Positions 58,795 to 64,000 of a DNA stretch of 64,000 bases are shown in pieces (position 1 is the first letter of the stretch; the number at the start of each line of letters is the position of its first letter). Position numbers and translations under genes: made by a program. Where the stretch lies: contig JAJEKV010000053.1 of NCBI GenBank assembly GCA_021234155.1, forward strand, positions 9,988,602 through 10,052,601. The letters run 5' to 3'. The notes beneath the pieces are model-generated. The model was not told where the DNA came from. It ran no database searches and was given only the letters and a program-made list of their open reading frames with translations. This DNA is from Isoetes taiwanensis. Lineage: Eukaryota; Streptophyta; Lycopodiopsida; Isoetales; Isoetaceae.

Positions 58795-61500
58795 CTAGAG
58801 AGAGAAGAGATAGGAGGGAGAGAGGAGAGAGAAGAGAGAGGAGGGAGAAGAGGGAGAGAGAGAAATAGAAAAGAGAGAGAAAGGTAGAGAGAGAGGGGAG
58901 AAATAGAGAGAGAGGAGAGAAATAGGAGATAGGAGATAGAGAGAGGAGAGAGATAGGAGATAGAGAGGGGAGAAATAGAGAGATAGGAGAGAGAGAGGAG
59001 AGAGAGGAGAGGGAGAGAGGTGAGAGGAGAGAGGAGAGAGAGAGGAGAGAGGAGAGAGGAGAGAGAAATAGAAAAGAGAGAGAAAGGTAGAGAGAGAGGG
59101 AGAAATAGAGAGAGAGGAGAGAAAATAGGGAGATAGAGAAATAGGGAGATAGAGAGAGGAGAGAGATAGGAGATAGAGAGAGGGGATGAGAGAGGAGAGA
59201 GAGAGGAGAGAGAAGAGAGAGGAGGGAGAAGAGGGAGAGAGAGAAATAGAAAAGAGAGAGAAAGGTAGAGAGAGAGGGAGAAATAGAGAGAGAGAGAGAG
59301 AAATAGGAGATAGAGAAATAGGAGATAGAGAGAGGAGAGAGATAGGAGATAGAGAGGGGAGAAATAGAGAGATAGGAGAGAGAGAGGAGAGAGAGGAGAG
59401 AGGAGAGAGGAGAGAGGGAGAAGAGAGGAGAGGGAGGAGAGAGAGAGAGGGAGAGAGGGGAGAGAGAGAAGAGAGGAGAGGGAGGGAAAAGAGAGGAGAG
59501 AGAAGAGAGAAAGGGAAGAGGGAAGAGAGAGGGGAGAGAGAGGGGAAAGAAGAGAGATGAGTGAGAGAGGAGAGAGAGAGGAGAGAGAAGAGAGAGGGAA
59601 GAGGGAGAGAAGAGAGAGAGAGAGAAATAGAGAGGAGAGAGAAAGATAGAGAGAGAGAAGGGAGCATGGGAGGAGAGAGAAGAGAGAGAAGAAGGATGGA
59701 AGAGAGAGGAGAGAGAGCAGGGGAGAGGAAAAGACCTAAGAAGAGAGAGGAGAGAGAATAGAGACAGAGGGAGATAGAGAGAGGGGAGAAATAGAGAGAG
59801 AGGAGAGAGATAGGAGAGAGAGAGGAGAGAGAGAGAAGAGAGGAGAGAGAGATAGGAGAGAGAGAGAGAGGAGAGAGATAGGAGAGAGAGAGAGGAAAGA
59901 GAGAAATAGAAAAGAGAGAGAGAAAGGTAGAGAGAGGGAGAAAATAGAGAGAGAGGAGAGAAATAGGAGATAGAGAGAGGAGAGAGGGGAGATAGAGAGA
60001 GGGGAGAAATAGAGAGAGAGGAGAGAGATAGGAGAGAGAGAGGAGAGAGAGAGAGAGAGAGGAGAGAGGAGAGAGGAGAGAGAGAGGAGAGGAGGAGAGA
60101 GAGAGGAGAGAGATAGGAGAGAGAGAGAGGAGAGAGATAGGAAAGAGGAGAGAGGAGATAGAGAGAGGAGAGGGAGGAGAGAGAGAGGAGAGAGAGAGGA
60201 GAGAGAGAGGAGAGAGGAGAGGGAGAGAGGAGAGAGAGAGAAGAGAGGAGAGGGAGGAGAGAAAGAGGAGAGAGGAGAGAGAGAGCAGAGAGGAGAGGGA
60301 GGGAAGAGGGAAGAGGGAGGAGAGAGAAGAGAGAAAGGGAAGAGGGAAGAGAGAGGGGAGAGAGAGGGGAAAGAAGAGAGATGAGAAAGAGAGGAGAGAG
60401 AAGAGAGAGGGAAGAGGGAGAGAAGAGAGAAGGGAGAGAGAGAGAAATAGAGAGGAGAGAGAAAGATATAGAGAGAGAGAGAAGGAGCATGGGAGGAGAG
60501 AGAAGAGAGAGAAGAAGGATGGAAGAGAGAGGAGAGAGAGAGCAAGGAGAGAGGAGAGACAAATAAGAGAGAGGAGAGAGAATAGAGACAGAGGGAGAGG
60601 GGAGAGAGAGAAGAGATAGAGAAACAAAGAGAGAGGAGAGAGAAAGAGAGGAGGGAGGAGGAGAGAAAGAGAGAGAAGAAAGAGGGAAGAGAGAGGAGAG
60701 AGAGGGGGGAAAGAAGAGAGATGAGAGAGAGAAATAGAAAAGAGAGAGAAAGGTAGAGAGAGAGGGGAGAAATAGAGAGAGAGGAGAGAAATAGGAGATA
60801 GAGAGAGGAGAGAGATAGGAGAGGAGAGAGGGAGAGAAATAGAGAGAGAGGAGAGAGATAGGAGAGAGAGAGGAGAGAGAAGAGAGAGAAGAGAGGAGAG
60901 GGAGGAGAGGGAGGAGAGAGGAGAGAGGAGAGAAGAGAGAAGAGGGAGGGAAGAGGGAAGAGAGAGGAGAGAGAAGAGAGAAAGGGAAGAGGGAAGAGAG
61001 AGGGGAGAGAGAGGGGAAAGAAGAGAGATGAGTGAGAGAGGAGAGAGAAGAGAGAGGAAGAGGGAGAGAAGAGAGAGAGAGAGAGAAATACAGAGGAGAG
61101 AGAAAGATAGAGAGAGAGAGAAGGGAGCATGGGAGGAGAGAGAAGAGAGAGAAGAAGGATGGAAGAGAGAGGAGAGAGAGAGCAAGGAGAGAGGAGAGAC
61201 AAAGAAGAGAGAGGAGAGAGAATAGAGACAGAGGGAGATAGAGAGAGGGGAGAAATAGAGAGAGAGGAGAGAGAGGGAGAGAGGGAGAGGGTAAAGACAA
61301 AGAAAAGAGAAGACAGAGGAGGGAGAAATAGAGGAGAGAGGACAGAGAGAGAAGAGAGGAGACAGAAAGAAGAGAGAGGAGAGAGAAGAGAGACACGGTG
61401 AGAGGGGATAGAGAGAAGACAAAAGAGAGAGAGAGAAAGGGAGATGAGGGAAGAGAGAGGAGAGAGGAGAGAGAAAAGAGGGAAGAGATAGGGGATAGGG
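58795..61500. repeat. Homopurine GA-rich tract 7 (2.7 kb)
   Basis: The longest tract. Blocks of several hundred bases recur within it (for example those with GAGCATGGGAGGAGAGAGAA at about 59664, 60485 and 61126), giving a roughly 0.6-0.8-kb internal repeat. It underlies spurious frames of 933 and 949 codons. Confidence 0.95.
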
Positions 61501-61504
61501 CACA

Positions 61505-61875
61505 TGGGTGGGCCCAAAGGCGAGGAGAGAGGAGGAGGCCGGCCGAGGAAAGGAGCAAAAGAAAAATAGTGTGAAAAAATAGCATGTGAGTGAGTCCACC
61601 CCCATCAATCGGTTAAGGAGGCCACGTGGCTTGATCTGGGCCATCCATGGGCCTTGGCCTCCTCAAAGCTCCCAAGTTTGGTGGACAAAATTTTTTGCTT
61701 TACCACCACTTGAACCCCTAACATTGCTCCCAAACCCCCCACCCTACCACTCAGACCAACCAGCCTTTTTTGAACCAATAGGAAGTCCATGCTTAGTTAA
61801 GGCCGGGGCAATGGAAATTCCTTTGGTTAATTAAAAGCCTTGATGATCCTAGAACCTTCTAGAATGTTCTAGAAT
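61505..61875 (-). mobile_element. GC module, SINE (copy 11) and linker
   Basis: Degraded GC module at about 61515-61555, SINE with tail at about 61585 and head at about 61763, then the conserved linker ending TTCTAGAATGTTCTAGAATG. Confidence 0.75.
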
Positions 61876-63250
61876 GAAGCTAGAGAGAGAAGAGAGAGGA
61901 GGGAGAGAGGAGAGAGAAGAGAGAGGAGGGAGAAGAGGGAGAGAGAGAAAAAGAAAAGAGAGAGAAAGGTAGAGAGAGGGGAGAAAAAGAGAGAGAGGAG
62001 AGAGAAGAGAGAGGAGGGAGAGAGAGAAATAGAAAAGAGAGAGAGAAAGGTAGAGAGAGAGGGAGAAATAGAAAGAGAGGAGAGAAATGGGAGATAGAGA
62101 AATAGGAGATAGAGAGAGGAGAGAGATAGGAGATAGAGAGGGGAGAAATAGAGAGAGGGAGAGAGAGAGGAGAGAGAGAGAGGAGAGAGGAGAGAGGAGA
62201 GAGAGAGAGGAGAGGGAGGAGAGAGAGAGGAGAGAGATAGGAGAGAGAGAGAGAGAGAGAAATAGAAAAGAGAGAGAAAGGTAGAGAGAGAGGGAGAAAC
62301 AGAGAGAGAGGAGAGAAATAGGAGATAGAGAAATGCTCAGGAGATAGAGAGAGGAGAGAGATAGGAGATAGAGAGAGGGGAAACAGAGAGAGAGGAGAGA
62401 GATAGGAGAGAGAGAGGAGAGAGGAGAGAGGAGAGAGGAGAGAGACAGAAGAGAGGAGAGGGAGGAGAGAGAGAGAGGAGAGATAGGAGAGAGATAGAGG
62501 AGAGAGGAGGAGATAGAGAGGGGAGAAATAGAGAAAGAGGAGAGAGATAGAAGAGAGAGAGGAGAGAGGAGAGAGGAGAGGAGAGAGGAGAGAGAGGAGA
62601 GAGAGAGAAGAGAGGAGAGGGAGGGAAGAGGGAAGAGGGAGGAGGGAGGAGAGAGAAGAGAGAAAGGGAAGAGGGAAGAGAGAGGGGAAAGAAGAGAGAT
62701 GAGAGAGAGATGAGAGAGAGAGAGAGAAAAAGAGAGGAGGGAGGAGAGAGAAGAGAGAGAAGAAAAGAGGGAAGAGAGAGAGAGAGAGAGGGAAAGAAGA
62801 GAGAGGAGAGAGAGAAAGAAAGGACAAGAAGGGAGGACAGAGAAGAGAGAGAAGAAAGAGGGAAGAGAGAGGAGAGGGAGAGGAGAGAGAGGAGAGAGAA
62901 GATAGACAGAGGAAGAGAGGAGAGAGAGAAGAGAGAGAGAGAGGAAAGAAGAGAGAGGAGAGAGAAAAGGGAAAGAAAGAGAAGAGGGAGGAGAGAGAGA
63001 GGAGAGCAAAGAAGAGAGAGGGGAAGGAGGAAAGACACAGGGGGGCAGAGAGAGAGGGAGAGAGAGCGGAGGGAGAGAGAGAGAGAGGAGGGAGAGAGAG
63101 GGGGAGGAGATAGAGAGAGGAGATGGGAGAGACGAGAAGAGAGAGGAGAAAGAAGAGAGGGAGGAGAGAGAAGAGAGATGGAGGAGAGAGGAAAGAGAGA
63201 GGGAAAAGAAGAGAGAGGAGACAGAGGGAAGAGAGAGAAAGAGAGTAGGG
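61876..63250. repeat. Homopurine GA-rich tract 8
   Basis: Purine tract with the same opening text as the tract at 58795 (AGCTAGAGAGAGAAGAGAGAGG). One small non-purine insertion, ATGCTCAGG, lies near 62332. Confidence 0.95.
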
Positions 63251-63259
63251 AGAGAGTCC

Positions 63260-63450
63260 CCAGATGTCACGCCCATCGACGATAAGGAGGCGCCACCGGC
63301 TTGATCTGGGGCCGAGAGAGGAGGGAGGAGGCCTCAAAAGCTCCCAAGTTTGGTGGACAAATTTTTTTTACTTTACCACGGACTTGAACCTTGGACATTG
63401 CCCCCCAAACCCCCCACCCTTACCACTAGACCAACCAGTCTTTTCTTGAA
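63260..63450 (-). mobile_element. tRNA-derived SINE (copy 12)
   Basis: Head at about 63441 (GGTCTAGTGGTAAGGGTGGG on the minus strand). Part of the body is replaced by GAGAGAGGAGGGAGGAGG, and the tail ends at about 63262 against the GA tract without a GC module. Confidence 0.75.
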
Positions 63451-63474
63451 AAAATAGGAAGCCCATCTTCTTAA

Positions 63475-63720
63475 TAATATAATAAAAGAAATAGCGTCCG
63501 CGAGTCTGCTCCTTTGAGTCTCAATGTCAAGGCCCATCGACGTGGGAGGAGAATGCGCCACGGCATGATCCGGGCCGCCCCAGGCCTTTGGCCCTCAAAA
63601 AAGCCCTAAGTTTGGTGGACAAAATTTTTTTAACCACCAATTTTGAACCCCGACATTGCTCCCCAAACCCCCACCCTTACCTCACTAGACCAACCAGCCT
63701 TTTCTTGAAAGAATAGGAAG
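63475..63720 (-). mobile_element. tRNA-derived SINE (copy 13)
   Basis: Complete but diverged copy with TAATATAATAAAAGAAATAG tail at 63475 and head at about 63694. Directly adjacent to copy 12. Confidence 0.75.
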
Positions 63721-63779
63721 TCCATACTTAGTTAAGGTTGGGGTAATGGAAATTCCTTTGCTTAATTAAAAGCTTTGGT

Positions 63780-63870
63780 GTGAAGTTTTTGGTTTAGATG
63801 GATTCGATCCCCCTGGTCAGGGCACCCCAGCCCTAAACCTCAAACCACTAGGCCAAGCATTAGTTCTTTG
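63780..63870 (-). mobile_element. tRNA-like SINE head, third variant
   Basis: On the minus strand it reads GGCCTAGTGGTTTGAGG and a B-box-like GGATCGAATCC. No SINE body was recognised, so it is a head fragment or a distinct SINE. Confidence 0.5.
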
Positions 63871-63967
63871 AAGAATATAATGATTTCAATATTGTTAAAG
63901 GTGGGATATATGCAAGATTTAAAAACATACACAATGCTACAACCTTCTAGAATGTTCTAGAATAAAG

Positions 63968-64000
63968 CTAGAGAGAGGAGAGGGAAAGACAGAGGGGAGA
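63968..64000. repeat. Start of another GA-rich tract
   Basis: Begins after TTCTAGAATGTTCTAGAATA, as at 58795, and runs off the window. Confidence 0.85.

Noticed and set aside
33749-63337. Very long Ser/Leu-rich minus-strand open frames (up to 949 codons) and Arg/Glu-rich plus-strand frames
   Set aside because: They lie wholly in GA-rich tracts, where stop codons are rare on the pyrimidine strand. All three frames are open together, and the peptides are low complexity.

Overview
This window reads as nuclear DNA of a land plant. The evidence is a spliced 12-oxophytodienoate reductase-type gene with GT-AG introns, a plant L1-type LINE with a C-terminal zf-RVT region, Ty1/copia remnants, a DUF8039 plus DUF7869-type transposon gene, and tRNA-derived SINEs. 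The high repeat load and mix of families suggest a large, repeat-rich genome, perhaps a fern or other non-seed plant. That is inference only. No bacterial, organellar or viral features were seen. About 5 kb looks like host gene or gene-flank; the rest is mobile or repetitive DNA.

Region by region. 1-2733 (minus): the 3' end of an LTR retrotransposon, with an LTR, a polypurine tract and a frameshifted coiled-coil gag-like gene. 3604-5158 (plus): a five-exon OPR gene, open over 374 codons but lacking five residues of the FMN-binding loop. 5300-6200 (minus): a decayed copia tail. 8372 to about 16480 (minus): an almost full-length but inactivated L1-type LINE, with a 322-bp MITE inserted in ORF1. 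16515-18150: an array of GC-rich inverted-repeat modules followed by satellite fragments. 18440-27560: a divergent pair, namely a decayed multi-exon gene with a ParB/sulfiredoxin-like motif (minus) and a DUF8039 gene leading into a decayed DUF7869-type transposase (plus). The introns and surroundings of this pair are studded with a 24-bp palindrome and contain a 92-bp-arm hairpin. 28490-29825: minisatellite and a protein-like fragment.

From 29.9 kb to the end the window is built largely from one modular repeat system: a tRNA-derived SINE on the minus strand, a short linker, a roughly 110-bp satellite carrying perfect heat-shock-element consensus sites, a long homopurine (GA-rich) tract, and a GC-rich inverted repeat, then the next SINE. 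The homopurine tracts total about 12 kb. This system is interrupted by a second, different LINE (44.4-48.6 kb) and by an inverted 2.2-kb copy of the first LINE's 3' end plus its flank (50.4-52.9 kb). That copy carries a second, equally long member of the MITE family.

The long serine/leucine-rich open frames in the GA tracts are products of low complexity and are not annotated as genes. The likely intact coding units are the OPR gene and the first two exons of the DUF8039 gene; the other coding regions carry visible stops or frameshifts.
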